NCBI RefSeq assembly: GCF_034313845.1
Contig: NZ_JAVIWN010000004.1
Source of the DNA: Actimicrobium sp034313845
GTDB taxonomy: Bacteria; Pseudomonadota; Gammaproteobacteria; Burkholderiales; Burkholderiaceae_D
DNA: 64,000 nt
Reading direction: 5' to 3' (one strand)
The notes beneath the pieces were generated by a model that ran no database searches, was not told the origin of the DNA, and saw only the letters and a program-made list of their open reading frames with translations. Of the stretch, positions 8,772-18,037 are shown in pieces. Every line of letters starts with the position of its first letter. Within the stretch, counting starts at the first letter, position 1. The position numbers were made by a program, and so were the translations under genes.

Positions 8772-10787
8772 ATGAGCGTAAACGACCTCCAACAATCCCT
8801 GAAACGCCACGTGGCACCGACTGCGGGATCGGGTCCGCGCCGGTTGCGCTTCCTTAAAAACAATAGCGCAATGATGCTGTTCTGGGCCTTTCTTTGCGCT
8901 GTCCTGATTGCCTTTCATGTCAGTGAACAGCACGCCAACGGAACGCCTGAGCTAATCACGCTATTGCCGGCGCTCATTGCATTGACGGCAGCCTGGTTGT
9001 GGTCTTCTCGCGCCTGGCATCGATACCAGAGAAATGAAGTCCGGGAATCCTACCGCATGGCGACCGAGTGCAGCATTGACGGCATATCCATCCTGATGGC
9101 AATCAATGACAAGCAAGGCAATACCGTCGATTTCCTCATCAGTGATTGCAATAGCCGGGGTGCCCTGTTCTATGGGGTCGATGCGACCACACTGATTGGC
9201 ATGCACTTGTCCGAACTGATTTCGGCGACGCACTTTACCGAGATGATGGCAACGATGCGTACCGCACTCAAGCTTGGGTATGTCGAGGATGAATTGCGAG
9301 GTCACCGCGAGCATCCGCACGAACCAGAATGGATGCACCGCAAGCTCGTGCGCACCGGCACTGGCATCGCCATGACATTGCGCGACATCTCGGAAAGGAA
9401 AATACACGAGCGCGAACTCTGGCGCATGGCGAACGAAGATAGCCTGACCGAGTTACCAAATCGTAATTGGCTCACCGGCTTCTTGCCAGACGCGATCAAG
9501 CAGGCACGCCAGACGGACCGCATGGTCGCCGTCCTGTTCATTGACCTCGATGATTTCAAGGACGTCAATGACACCCTCGGCCACTCTGCCGGCGATGAAC
9601 TGTTACGGATGGCGGCACAACGCCTGAAATCGTTCTTGCGTCCGGGTGACCATGTCGCCCGGCTCGGTGGCGACGAATTTACTGTCATCCTCTCGGCCAT
9701 TGCCGATCGCCATGCCAGCGCACTGGTTGCACAGCGCATCATCGATGCCTTTACCACCCCTTTCGAGCTAGGCCATGGCACGGATACGGTGGGCATCTCG
9801 ATCGGCATCAGCCTGTTTCCGTACGATGGCGACGCCGCTGGTGACTTGCTGAAAAATGCCGACATCGCGATGTACTGTGCAAAAACGGCTGGGAAAAATC
9901 GCTACCAGTTTTATGAGCCGCGCATGTCGGAAGCGCTGAAAGCCAGAGTCGATATCGAACGCGCCCTGCATTGTGCGATCGAGCGCAATGAATTCGTGCT
10001 CTTCTATCAGCCACGCATTAATGCCGACAATGGACAACTGGTCGGACTGGAAGCACTAGTGCGGTGGCAACATCCGGAACGGGGTATGGTGCCGCCGCTT
10101 GAGTTCATTGCCATTGCTGAAGAAACGGGCATGATCCTCGCTCTGGGGGAACTCGTTATCGAAGAAGTCTGCAGCCAGCTTGCCCGCTGGCGCGAAGCCG
10201 GCCTGGCGGTTGTTCCGGTGTCGGTTAACGTCTCGCCACGCCAGTTTGACAAGGGCAACACCAAGGCCTTGTTCGCAACGCACATGCTGCGCCACAGGAT
10301 TGATGCTGGTCTGGTCGAGATCGAAATTACCGAGTCATTGATGATGGGCGAAGAGGAGGAGCTGTCGCACGAACTCCGAACGATCCGCGCGCTGGGCATC
10401 AAGTTACTGGTCGATGATTTTGGTACCGGTTACTCGTCCCTGTCGCAATTGCAACGGCTCGCCATGGATGTCCTGAAGGTCGACCGCGCGTTCACGTCAG
10501 AGCTCGGCAAAACAACGGAAGGCGAGGTATTTTTCCGGGCTATTGTTTCAATGGCGCATGCGCTGGGCATGACCGTCGTGGCCGAAGGAGTCGAAACCGT
10601 CGAGCAATTGCGCATCCTGCAATCACTCAACTGCGATGAAATCCAGGGTTATCTGATCTCGCGACCGGTCCCCGCGAGCGACATACCGACCATGCTGCAA
10701 CAGCGCTACTTGCAATGCCACTCCGGTCAAATCGTCTTCCCTGCCCCCGTCAAGACAGACATTGCTTTGTGGCCAGCAACACCGTAG
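8772..10787 (+). CDS. membrane GGDEF/EAL protein (diguanylate cyclase/phosphodiesterase) with PAS domain
   Basis: 671 aa. Two transmembrane segments near the N-terminus (around residues 33-53 and 58-77) are followed by a PAS-like sensor (about 90-210). A GGDEF domain has the intact motif GGDEF at 299-303, and an EAL domain has GLEALVRW with E427-A428-L429. The EAL partner motifs NVSPRQF, EITES, DDFGTGYSSL and KVDRAF are all present, so both cyclic-di-GMP synthesis and breakdown are chemically possible; in such hybrids one activity often dominates. The gene stands alone, 138 bp after jetD and 20 bp before a phosphoesterase gene. Confidence 0.93.
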   Translation: MSVNDLQQSLKRHVAPTAGSGPRRLRFLKNNSAMMLFWAFLCAVLIAFHVSEQHANGTPELITLLPALIALTAAWLWSSRAWHRYQRNEVRESYRMATECSIDGISILMAINDKQGNTVDFLISDCNSRGALFYGVDATTLIGMHLSELISATHFTEMMATMRTALKLGYVEDELRGHREHPHEPEWMHRKLVRTGTGIAMTLRDISERKIHERELWRMANEDSLTELPNRNWLTGFLPDAIKQARQTDRMVAVLFIDLDDFKDVNDTLGHSAGDELLRMAAQRLKSFLRPGDHVARLGGDEFTVILSAIADRHASALVAQRIIDAFTTPFELGHGTDTVGISIGISLFPYDGDAAGDLLKNADIAMYCAKTAGKNRYQFYEPRMSEALKARVDIERALHCAIERNEFVLFYQPRINADNGQLVGLEALVRWQHPERGMVPPLEFIAIAEETGMILALGELVIEEVCSQLARWREAGLAVVPVSVNVSPRQFDKGNTKALFATHMLRHRIDAGLVEIEITESLMMGEEEELSHELRTIRALGIKLLVDDFGTGYSSLSQLQRLAMDVLKVDRAFTSELGKTTEGEVFFRAIVSMAHALGMTVVAEGVETVEQLRILQSLNCDEIQGYLISRPVPASDIPTMLQQRYLQCHSGQIVFPAPVKTDIALWPATP

Positions 10788-10807
10788 TCTCCGGCCAGGA
10801 GATTTCG

Positions 10808-11755
10808 ATGACTAACTTGCAGGCCCCTTATTTCAACATTCTGACCGGAGCCGGACCAGCACTGCTGGTGCTGGCACTGACCGGTTGCGCCAGTGGCCAC
10901 CGCAGTGGGGCAGCCGATGTACCCGGGCCGGTCATCGCCGGCAGCGGCGTCACCGTCTTCGCTGCCGGTGACATTGCCGATTGCCGCCAGAGCGCTGCTG
11001 CCGACACGATGGCGGCCCGAAGCGCAGAATTGATCGCCGCCGGCCTGGCCAATGATGCCAGCGCAATCGTCCTGACGCTTGGCGATAACGTCTATCAATC
11101 CGGCACCTCCGCGGAACATGCCGACTGCTATGCCCCGACTTGGGGGCGCTTCAAGCAACGTACCTTGCCCAGCCCCGGCAACCACGAGTACTACAGCGTG
11201 GGCGCGGCCGGCTACTACGATTATTTCGGCGATCTGGCTGGCCCGCAACGACGCGGCTATTACAGCACCGAGGTCGGCGACTGGCATCTGATGTCGTTGA
11301 ACAGTAACCTCAAAGGCGCTGCCCAGCAGGCCCAGCTCGACTGGCTCAAGGCCGATCTGGCGGCGCATCCGTCGCTTTGCTCGCTGGCATTCTGGCATCA
11401 CCCAGTGCAAAGCTCGGGTGGTCACGGTAGCAATGAGCACATGCGCGCCGTATGGCAACTCCTGGCCAGCGCCGGCACTGACCTGATCCTGTCGGCACAT
11501 GACCACGACTACGAACGCTTCGCACCACAAGAACCGAATGGTGCCATGCGCCAATTTGTCGTCGGCACCGGCGGTGCCGAGCTATCGCCATTTCGCTTCT
11601 TTGTCGCAGGCAGTGAAACCGCCAACAACAATACCTTTGGCGTGCTCAAACTGATCCTGAAAAAAACCGGCTACGAATGGGACTTCGTGCCGGTCGGTGG
11701 TGGCCTGTTCCGCGATCATGGCAGTGCACGCTGCGTCGCGATGACTGGAAAATAA
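10808..11755 (+). CDS. metallophosphoesterase lipoprotein (calcineurin-like)
   Basis: 315 aa with a lipoprotein signal: hydrophobic segment then lipobox LTGC with Cys27, so the enzyme is probably membrane-tethered in the periplasm. Metallophosphoesterase motifs follow in order: AAGDIADC, LGDNVYQSG, GNHEYYSV, FWHHP and SAHDHDYERF, which give the full two-metal site. It resembles purple-acid-phosphatase-like enzymes; the substrate is unknown. I chose the ATG at 10808 because it has a CAGGAG ribosome site and starts the signal sequence. A longer reading from 10715 would overlap the GGDEF/EAL gene. Confidence 0.88.
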   Translation: MTNLQAPYFNILTGAGPALLVLALTGCASGHRSGAADVPGPVIAGSGVTVFAAGDIADCRQSAAADTMAARSAELIAAGLANDASAIVLTLGDNVYQSGTSAEHADCYAPTWGRFKQRTLPSPGNHEYYSVGAAGYYDYFGDLAGPQRRGYYSTEVGDWHLMSLNSNLKGAAQQAQLDWLKADLAAHPSLCSLAFWHHPVQSSGGHGSNEHMRAVWQLLASAGTDLILSAHDHDYERFAPQEPNGAMRQFVVGTGGAELSPFRFFVAGSETANNNTFGVLKLILKKTGYEWDFVPVGGGLFRDHGSARCVAMTGK

Positions 11756-11757
11756 GA

Positions 11758-11779
11758 GGCCGGGACACTCTTCCCGGCC
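11758..11779. terminator. hairpin between convergent genes
   Basis: Perfect 8-bp inverted repeat GGCCGGGA / TCCCGGCC with a 6-nt loop, placed between the convergent phosphoesterase and ppnN genes. It lacks a clear T-run, so it may be a weak terminator or only an RNA-stabilising hairpin. Confidence 0.5.
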
Positions 11780-11788
11780 CGACTGCCG

Positions 11789-13159
11789 TTAGCGCAGAAT
11801 CCGGTAACACGGCGAATAGGCAGCGCCCGGCAACTTCATCCGGTTCTGCTCGACAAACGATGCCAGCAGTGCGTCCATCGAAGCCATCATCACCGCGTCG
11901 CCCTGCAATTCAAACGGGCCATGTTCTTCGATTGCCTTGATCCCGTCGGCTTTGACATTGCCCGCCACGATGCCGGAAAAAGCTCGGCGCAGGTGCGCCG
12001 CCAGCAAGTGCGGCTCCTGATTTTTGTGCAGGCGCAGCCCGCGCATGTTGGCGTGGGTAGGCGCGAATGGCTGCTGAAACTCCTGGTCAATCTTGAGTAG
12101 CCAATTAAAGTAATAGGCATCGCCATGCGTCTTGCGAAATTCGCGTACCGCCTTGATGCCGCTATCCATTTGCTGCGCAACCAAAGCGGGATCGTCGACG
12201 ATGATCTGGTAGCGGGCCTGTGCCGCTGCGCCTAGCGTGTCGCCAATAAAACGGTCGATCTGCTCGAAATAAGCCTGCGCACTTGCCGGACCGGTGAGGA
12301 TTAACGGGAATGGAATTTCTGCATTGGCGGGATGAAGCAGGATACCCAGCAGATACAGAATTTCTTCCGCGGTACCCGGTCCACCTGGAAAAACCACGAT
12401 GCCGTGACCCGCCCGCACAAACGCTTCAAGACGCTTTTCAATGTCCGGCAAAATCACCAGTTCATTGCAGATAGGATTAGGCGACTCGGCTGCGATGATG
12501 CCTGGTTCGGAAAACCCGACGTAGCGGCTGTTCTGGATACGCTGCTTGGAATGGCCGATGGTCGCGCCTTTCATCGGGCCTTTCATCGCCCCCGGGCCAC
12601 AGCCGGTGCAGATATCGAGCCCACGCAAACCCAGTTCGTAACCGACGGATTTGGTGTAGTTGTATTCATTGCGCACAATCGAATGACCGCCCCAGCACAC
12701 CACCAGATTCGGACTCAGCGACGGCCTCAGCACGCGGGCATTACGCAAAATATGGAACACGGCATCGGTCAAGCCTTCGGATGTCGCGAGGTCGAGCGAA
12801 CCGCCGTTATAGATTGCCTCGTCGACATAGATAACATCTCGCAATACCGCGAACAGGTGCTCGCGGATACCTCGGACCATCTTGCCATCGACAAACGCAC
12901 TGGCAGGCGCACCGCGCACATCGAGCTTGATACCGCGTTCGCGCAGCACGATGCCGATATCAAAATCCGGATACCGCTCCAGTAGCACCTTGCCGTCATC
13001 CATATCGCTGCCGCAATTGAGCACTGCCAGCGAGCAATTGCGAAAGAGCTGGTACATGCCGCTGCGACTGCGATCGAGCAACCTGGTGACTTCCGCTTTC
13101 GAGAGGACTTCAAGGTGACCTTCAGGGGAGATCTGGGTATCGACAGTAGGATAAATCAT
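11789..13159 (-). CDS. ppnN: nucleotide 5'-monophosphate nucleosidase PpnN (LOG family)
   Basis: About 456 aa, the normal length for PpnN (YgdH). The LOG-family motif VVFPGGPGTAEEILYLLG is intact and supplies the phosphate-binding and catalytic glutamate residues. A C-terminal part (LHKNQEPHLLAAHLRRAFSGIVAGNVKADG) matches the extra domain of PpnN rather than short cytokinin-type LOG proteins. It splits nucleoside monophosphates into base and ribose 5-phosphate; in E. coli it is stimulated by (p)ppGpp. The ATG at 13159 is preferred over an in-frame TTG three codons upstream. No strong ribosome site is visible. Confidence 0.92.
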   Translation of the reverse strand: MIYPTVDTQISPEGHLEVLSKAEVTRLLDRSRSGMYQLFRNCSLAVLNCGSDMDDGKVLLERYPDFDIGIVLRERGIKLDVRGAPASAFVDGKMVRGIREHLFAVLRDVIYVDEAIYNGGSLDLATSEGLTDAVFHILRNARVLRPSLSPNLVVCWGGHSIVRNEYNYTKSVGYELGLRGLDICTGCGPGAMKGPMKGATIGHSKQRIQNSRYVGFSEPGIIAAESPNPICNELVILPDIEKRLEAFVRAGHGIVVFPGGPGTAEEILYLLGILLHPANAEIPFPLILTGPASAQAYFEQIDRFIGDTLGAAAQARYQIIVDDPALVAQQMDSGIKAVREFRKTHGDAYYFNWLLKIDQEFQQPFAPTHANMRGLRLHKNQEPHLLAAHLRRAFSGIVAGNVKADGIKAIEEHGPFELQGDAVMMASMDALLASFVEQNRMKLPGAAYSPCYRILR

Positions 13160-13210
13160 GGGGGTCAATTCTTGAAAAAGTGAAGGGCAATCTCAGTGTA
13201 CCGAGATAGG

Positions 13211-14032
13211 TTATTCCTCAAAAGCAATTTTGTTTAATACCTGCGACGCAGCAACAAGACCGAATGTGGCCGTCACGACCATGGCTGATCCGAACCCTGC
13301 GCAATTGAGTCCGGTGATGCCGGCGGCACCGGCAGCACCGGCAACGCCAGCCTCGTCGTCCTCATCGGCACTTTCCGCGACAGCGGGAAAGCGCAAATGC
13401 TCGGTCGAATACACGGCATCGATGCCGAACTTGTTGCGCGTGCCGCGCGGAAAACCATGCTCGGCGCGCAGCCGTTTGCGCACCTTGGCAAGCAACGGCT
13501 CCTGCTCGGTACGACACAGGTCACATACGGCGATTTTGGTCGGATCGACCTGTCCGCCTGCGCTGCCGATCGTGATGAGTCGCAGCTTGTGCGTGCGACA
13601 GTACGCAATCAACGCGGTCTTGGCGCGTACGTTATCAATGGCATCGACGATGAAATCATAGCCACGGCTGCCGATCATCGCATCAAGGTTATCGGCGTCG
13701 ATGAATTCCTCGATCTGGTTGACCTGGCAATACGGATTGATCTGGGCAATGCGCTCGGCCAGCGCCAGGACTTTGGCCTGCCCCATCGTTGCGGTCAGCG
13801 CATGGATCTGCCGGTTGACGTTGGACTCCGCCAGATTATCGAGGTCGATCATCGTGATTTGTCCGATCGCGCTGCGTGCCAGCGCTTCGACAATCCAGGA
13901 ACCGACGCCGCCGACACCGATCACGCAAACATGGGCGGCGCGAAATCGGGCTAGCGCGGGAGCCCCGTACAAACGGGCAATACCGCCAAAACGTCGGTCA
14001 AAATCAATATCGTGCACAAGGGAGTCTGTCAT
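13211..14032 (-). CDS. tcdA: tRNA threonylcarbamoyladenosine dehydratase TcdA
   Basis: E1-like ThiF-fold enzyme. The start MTDSLVHDIDFDRRFGGIAR is the family's typical opening, and the ATP-binding loop GVGGVGSW follows at about residues 39-46. Further conserved parts are DLDNLAESNVNRQ, VDAIDNVRAKTALI and CDLCRTEQEPLLAKVRKRLR. TcdA cyclises t6A to ct6A in tRNAs that read ANN codons, so it works downstream of the t6A synthase gene at 18038-19039. An ATG 7 codons upstream (14053) is an alternative; neither start has a strong ribosome site. Confidence 0.92.
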   Translation of the reverse strand: MTDSLVHDIDFDRRFGGIARLYGAPALARFRAAHVCVIGVGGVGSWIVEALARSAIGQITMIDLDNLAESNVNRQIHALTATMGQAKVLALAERIAQINPYCQVNQIEEFIDADNLDAMIGSRGYDFIVDAIDNVRAKTALIAYCRTHKLRLITIGSAGGQVDPTKIAVCDLCRTEQEPLLAKVRKRLRAEHGFPRGTRNKFGIDAVYSTEHLRFPAVAESADEDDEAGVAGAAGAAGITGLNCAGFGSAMVVTATFGLVAASQVLNKIAFEE

Positions 14033-14134
14033 GGTTACGTGAAGAAAAGTCATCCATCATTTTAACGGACGGCATCATTGTGTTTGCGCCTAAAATAAAG
14101 GCCACTGCATTGCACCATCTACCAAGGACATCAC

Positions 14135-14194
14135 CATGAGCGACGCTATGAGCAACACCAGCACAATCACCGGAGCTTCCCATGTCAATCGCTG
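14135..14194 (+). CDS. possible 19-codon leader ORF overlapping pdxH
   Basis: A short frame, MSDAMSNTSTITGASHVNR, begins behind a good AAGGA site and ends 13 nt inside pdxH in another frame. It may couple translation into pdxH or be chance. No attenuator-like codon run is seen. Confidence 0.25.
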
Positions 14195-14817
14195 ATCTGC
14201 GCAAGGATTACAGTCAGGCCAGCCTGTCGCGCAGCGATGTGCTCGATGACCCGATCCTGCAATTCGTCAAATGGTTTGACGAAGCGCTGGCCGCACAGGT
14301 GCCGGAACCCAACGCAATGAGCGTCGCTACGGTCGCTGCCGATGGCCGGCCATCCTCACGCATCGTGCTGATCAAAGGATTCGATCAGCACGGTTTTGTC
14401 TGGTTCACCAATTACGCCAGTCGCAAAGGGCAGGAATTGCAGCACAACAGCCATGCTGCGCTGCTATTCCACTGGGTCGAACTGGAACGCCAGGTGCGTA
14501 TCGAAGGCCGCGTCGAACGGGTCTCGGATGCGGACAACGATACCTATTTCAACAGTCGTCCGCTGATGAGCCGGATCGGTGCGATCGCCTCTGCCCAGAG
14601 CGAACCGGTGGAAAGCCGGCAAGCACTGGAAGCACAGTTCGGTGCCGCCGAACTGGCAAGCGGCCCGGCTCCGGAGCGCCCTGCCCATTGGGGCGGCTAC
14701 CGATTGGTACCCGACTATCTCGAATTCTGGCAAGGTCGGCCGTCGCGCCTGCATGACCGGATTGCTTACCAGCGGCAGCCAGAAGGCGACTGGGAGCGTG
14801 AGCGCCTGCAGCCATAA
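14182..14817 (+). CDS. pdxH: pyridoxamine 5'-phosphate oxidase PdxH
   Basis: 211 aa, normal length. FMN enzyme that oxidises PNP and PMP to pyridoxal 5'-phosphate, the last step of B6 supply. Family features are clear: MSIADLRKDY start, SSRIVLIKGFDQHGFVWFTNY, RQVRIEGRVERVS, the DYLEFWQGRPSRLHDR block with the substrate-binding RxH, and the C-terminal WERERLQP. The start at 14182 has CGGAG upstream and matches the usual N-terminus. A 19-codon ORF with its own ribosome site overlaps the start. Confidence 0.96.
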   Translation: MSIADLRKDYSQASLSRSDVLDDPILQFVKWFDEALAAQVPEPNAMSVATVAADGRPSSRIVLIKGFDQHGFVWFTNYASRKGQELQHNSHAALLFHWVELERQVRIEGRVERVSDADNDTYFNSRPLMSRIGAIASAQSEPVESRQALEAQFGAAELASGPAPERPAHWGGYRLVPDYLEFWQGRPSRLHDRIAYQRQPEGDWERERLQP

Positions 14818-14843
14818 AGTGCCGTTGGTACCGCCGAGCTACT

Positions 14844-15374
14844 TCACGAACGTAGCTTGGCGGTGAACATCTTGCGGAATTTGGCGACTTTCGGTGCCAC
14901 GACGAAAGCGCAATAACCTTGATCCGGATGCTGGACGAAATAGTTCTGGTGATACTCCTCGGCCTTGTAGTAAGTCGTTGCCGCACTGAGTTCGGTAACG
15001 ATGGGTGCATCCCAGACATTCGCCATTTCGGCGATCACGTGGTGCGCCATGTCTTCCTGCTCCGGGGAGTGGAAATAAATCACCGAGCGGTACTGCGTTC
15101 CGACATCGGCACCCTGGCGGTTCAGCGTGGTGGGATCGTGAATGGTAAAAAATACTTCCAGGATCTCGCGATAGCTGACGACACTGCTGTCAAAGGTGAC
15201 CTGCACGACTTCGGCATGACCAGTGGTGCCATTGCATACCGCTTCGTAACTCGGATTGACGACGCTGCCGCCGGTGTAACCGGACTCGACCGCCAGTACG
15301 CCATTGAGTTGCTGGTACACCGCTTCGGTACACCAGAAACAGCCTCCGCCTAATGTTGCCATTTCCTTAGCCAT
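14844..15374 (-). CDS. msrA: peptide-methionine (S)-S-oxide reductase MsrA
   Basis: 176 aa. The catalytic motif GGGCFWCTE (Cys12) near the N-terminus is intact, followed by YTGGSVVNPSYEAVCNGTTGHAEVVQV and HDPTTLNRQGADVGTQYRSVI, all typical of MsrA. It repairs oxidised methionine in proteins. The ATG at 15374 has an ideal GAGGGAGA ribosome site and places the catalytic motif correctly. A 25-codon longer reading runs toward the divergent flavin reductase gene and is less likely. The gene converges on pdxH. Confidence 0.95.
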   Translation of the reverse strand: MAKEMATLGGGCFWCTEAVYQQLNGVLAVESGYTGGSVVNPSYEAVCNGTTGHAEVVQVTFDSSVVSYREILEVFFTIHDPTTLNRQGADVGTQYRSVIYFHSPEQEDMAHHVIAEMANVWDAPIVTELSAATTYYKAEEYHQNYFVQHPDQGYCAFVVAPKVAKFRKMFTAKLRS

Positions 15375-15474
15375 GTTCTCTCCCTCTCGTCGAAGTCCTG
15401 ACTTTAACGCAAACAACGGTATACCGCAGGAAACCGGCTTTTTCGGCATAATGTCGCAACTCTCAGGAAGCCCG

Positions 15475-15993
15475 ATGCCACTACCAACTCAAAACACTAC
15501 GATGGAACCGTTTGACAGCCGCCACTTTCGTCATGCGCTGTCTCAGTTTGCCACAGGGGTCACCGTCATCACAACCCGCGCGGCCGATGGCACGATGCTG
15601 GGTTTGACTGCCACCTCGTTCAACTCTGTATCGCTGCAGCCACCGCTGGTGCTCTGGAGTCTTGGTGCCTCTGCCAGCAGCATGGATGCATTCAGCACCG
15701 GTACCCACTACGTGGTCAATGTGCTGGCAGCCGACCAGTCCGGTCTGGCGAACCGTTTTGCCAGCCGCATCGAAGACCGGTTCGCGGGAGTCGAACTTGA
15801 TTTTTCCGCAAACGGCCAGCCAGTCCTGCGCGGCGCAGTGGCCTGGTTCGAATGTCGCAACCGCAGCCGCTACCCGGAAGGCGATCATGTGATTTTTGTC
15901 GGCGAAGTGACCCACTGTGAAGTGGCACCACGCGCGCCGCTGGTCTATCACGGTGGGGCCTATTGTTCGGCCAGCACTCTGCCAACGGCGTAA
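15475..15993 (+). CDS. flavin reductase family protein
   Basis: About 172 aa with the flavin reductase fold: FRHALSQFATGVTVITTRAADG, GLTATSFNSVSLQPPLVLWSL, and a C-terminal GDHVIFVGEVTHCEV segment that resembles the NADH/FMN-binding part of two-component monooxygenase reductases. No monooxygenase partner is next to it, so its in-vivo partner is unknown. The ATG at 15475 is chosen for the AGGAAG 5 nt upstream; ATGs at 15451 and 15502 are alternatives. It is divergent from msrA and followed by a strong bidirectional terminator. Confidence 0.85.
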   Translation: MPLPTQNTTMEPFDSRHFRHALSQFATGVTVITTRAADGTMLGLTATSFNSVSLQPPLVLWSLGASASSMDAFSTGTHYVVNVLAADQSGLANRFASRIEDRFAGVELDFSANGQPVLRGAVAWFECRNRSRYPEGDHVIFVGEVTHCEVAPRAPLVYHGGAYCSASTLPTA

Positions 15994-16001
15994 GCACCGC
16001 A

Positions 16002-16041
16002 AAAAAAGCGTTGCAGGCGGATTACCTGCAACGCTTTTTTT
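16002..16041. terminator. bidirectional intrinsic terminator
   Basis: Perfect inverted repeat with 16-nt arms, AAAAAAGCGTTGCAGG / CCTGCAACGCTTTTTT, around a 7-nt loop. It ends in a T-run on both strands and sits between the convergent flavin reductase and ompW genes. Confidence 0.95.
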
Positions 16042-16074
16042 AGTGCAGCTACGCTGTTGAGCGCAGCCGCCGAC

Positions 16075-16761
16075 TCAAAATTTGTAGCCGACCGAAATAC
16101 TGAATGACACCGGATCAAGCTTGGTATCGATGGTGCGCTTGATCCCGGAAGAATCCAGCGTTGCCGTCGTCTTCAGATACGTTTTGACTAGCGCGGAATC
16201 AATGAACCAGCGGTCGTTGATCGCATACGTGGCGCCGATCTGTGGCGAAATGCCGAACTTCGCATCGATCTCGACGTTAGTCGGGCCGAGCAATGCCACC
16301 AGCGTTGAACTCGCATGGGCATCACGGAAATAGCCATAGGTCACGCCGAGCCCGACATACGGACGAAACCGTGCAGTCGGTTCGAGAAGCCGGTACTGCA
16401 AGAACAGGGTAGGCGGCAATTGCTGGACGTCGCCGATCTTGCCGACGCCGTTGATCGTGCCCTTGCCCACCATGTCATGACGATACGGCAGGCCAAGCAC
16501 CAGCTCGGTCGAGATGTTATCCGTGATCATGTAGGTGGCCGCGACAATCGGTGCATACGCACTGTTGACATCCACCTTCACGCCACCCAGACCGGGACCG
16601 CTCAGATCGCCACTTTTCACCTTCGGCGTGATCAGGTTTTCACCGACCTTGACCGACCATTGGCCGGCCGACTGGGCCGCTGCCGGCAAGGCTGTCGTGC
16701 CGAGTGCGGCAACGGCCACCAGGGTAAGCAGCCGAGGCAAAGCAAATACGGATTTGTTCAT
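16075..16761 (-). CDS. ompW: OmpW family outer membrane protein
   Basis: 228 aa with a signal peptide ending near LPAAAQSA. The mature part has the OmpW pattern of an eight-stranded barrel: AGQWSVKVGENLITPK, SAYAPIVAATYMITDNISTELVLGLPYRHDM, LPPTLFLQYRLL, RPYVGLGVTYGYFRD and the C-terminal FSISVGYKF ending in Phe, the usual signal for barrel insertion. OmpW-type channels are proposed to carry small hydrophobic compounds. The gene stands alone between a terminator and a GDSL lipoprotein gene. Confidence 0.93.
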   Translation of the reverse strand: MNKSVFALPRLLTLVAVAALGTTALPAAAQSAGQWSVKVGENLITPKVKSGDLSGPGLGGVKVDVNSAYAPIVAATYMITDNISTELVLGLPYRHDMVGKGTINGVGKIGDVQQLPPTLFLQYRLLEPTARFRPYVGLGVTYGYFRDAHASSTLVALLGPTNVEIDAKFGISPQIGATYAINDRWFIDSALVKTYLKTTATLDSSGIKRTIDTKLDPVSFSISVGYKF

Positions 16762-16832
16762 GTGTCTTCTCCAGTTCGAGGGATTCTCGTTATGTATTGT
16801 TCTTTACGGGCGGCGGGCACCGCCCACGGCGA

Positions 16833-17900
16833 TCAGAACCAGCCCTTTTTCGCCAGTTGCAGCGTGACGTAATCGGCGAACAGGCGATGACCAAAAATGG
16901 TCGGATGGACCGAGTCAGCGAACAGGAAGCCCGCATTGGCCGTCGGAATCAAGGTACTGGCATTGCAGAACAACGAAGAGCCCCCCGGCAATTTGGTCAG
17001 ATCACACGCCGGCACATTGAAGTTGGTCACGCCGTACTGGACCGGGTTGGCAAACACATCCTTGTTGGCCGCATTGGCATCGACCACCACCACATCCAGT
17101 GCCAGGTCAGTGACGGCTTTCTGGAAAGTCGCATTGAAGGTATTGACCAGGCCGGTCAGCAAGGCCCGACCATCAGCGGTAGTCGAAGCACCATACGGCG
17201 TCTGTGCGCTGTCCGGCAAGTTCATCACGACAACGTATTTGGCACCTTTGGCGAGGATCTTGTCGCGCACGTAACCGGCCAGTTCGGTAGCTGCCGTGGC
17301 CATCGCCAGACCCGCGGTTTGCTGGGCTGCCTGTGCTGCAGCGCCGATACTGGCGGCGGTTGCCCCCGGTGCGGCAGAGGCGGCACCGACTACCGCACCG
17401 ACATAACCGGCCTGATAAAACACGTCATTGTTGCCACCATAAACAAACACCAGATCAGTCGGCTTGTAACTCGCGTTGGCCGCCAGGTGATTGTCCATCT
17501 GCGTTTTCATCGGAATGGTCAATTCCCCGTCGCTGTGACCGATACCGTTGGCGTCAGTCACCCGCGAACCACCCTGGCCATAAGCCGTGCAACTGGCCGC
17601 TGGGCACGTCACGCTGGCCGTGCCGAAGCCGACCACGTTCGGTGTGATCGCAAGGTTGAGCTTGGTGGCAATGTCTTCGATCCAGATCGGACCCGGATTG
17701 ATGGTGAACTTGCCGCCAGTAGGCAACTTGGTCGCAGGATTGATCGTGGCCGGGGTGTAGGAGCCGGCATCGCTGAGGCTGTCACCGAACGAAATGACGG
17801 CACTGAATTGCGGCTTGGAAGGGCTGCCGGTGCTGCCGCCGCCACAACCGGCGAGGACAGCGAGGGAAAGAACAGCGGCGGATAGCTTGAACTGTTGCAT
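16833..17900 (-). CDS. SGNH/GDSL esterase-like lipoprotein
   Basis: 355 aa with a lipoprotein signal (VLSLAVLAGCGGG; Cys about 19). SGNH hydrolase blocks are present: block I FGDSLSDAGSY with the catalytic Ser, block III VYGGNNDVFY with Asn, and block V DSVHPTIFGHRLFADY with the Asp and His. It should be an esterase or lipase at the cell surface or in the periplasm. An Ala-rich insert (residues about 160-200, many AAxxA runs) is unusual and may be a helical linker. The gene is monocistronic. The substrate is unknown. Confidence 0.88.
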   Translation of the reverse strand: MQQFKLSAAVLSLAVLAGCGGGSTGSPSKPQFSAVISFGDSLSDAGSYTPATINPATKLPTGGKFTINPGPIWIEDIATKLNLAITPNVVGFGTASVTCPAASCTAYGQGGSRVTDANGIGHSDGELTIPMKTQMDNHLAANASYKPTDLVFVYGGNNDVFYQAGYVGAVVGAASAAPGATAASIGAAAQAAQQTAGLAMATAATELAGYVRDKILAKGAKYVVVMNLPDSAQTPYGASTTADGRALLTGLVNTFNATFQKAVTDLALDVVVVDANAANKDVFANPVQYGVTNFNVPACDLTKLPGGSSLFCNASTLIPTANAGFLFADSVHPTIFGHRLFADYVTLQLAKKGWF

Positions 17901-18037
17901 TGCGTGTCTCCTTTAAAAGGCTTTTTATAACGAACGAAAACTCCACGAAACGCACGTGTGTTCTTTTAATTTTGAATGAGTATGTCACTGATAACAGTGA
18001 TTGACCAGACGCAAAATCCCGTTCGGATAGCCAGTAA

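Noticed and set aside
12332..12985. 217-codon frame opposite ppnN
   Set aside because: PpnN motifs on the minus strand are unambiguous; high GC makes long antisense frames common.
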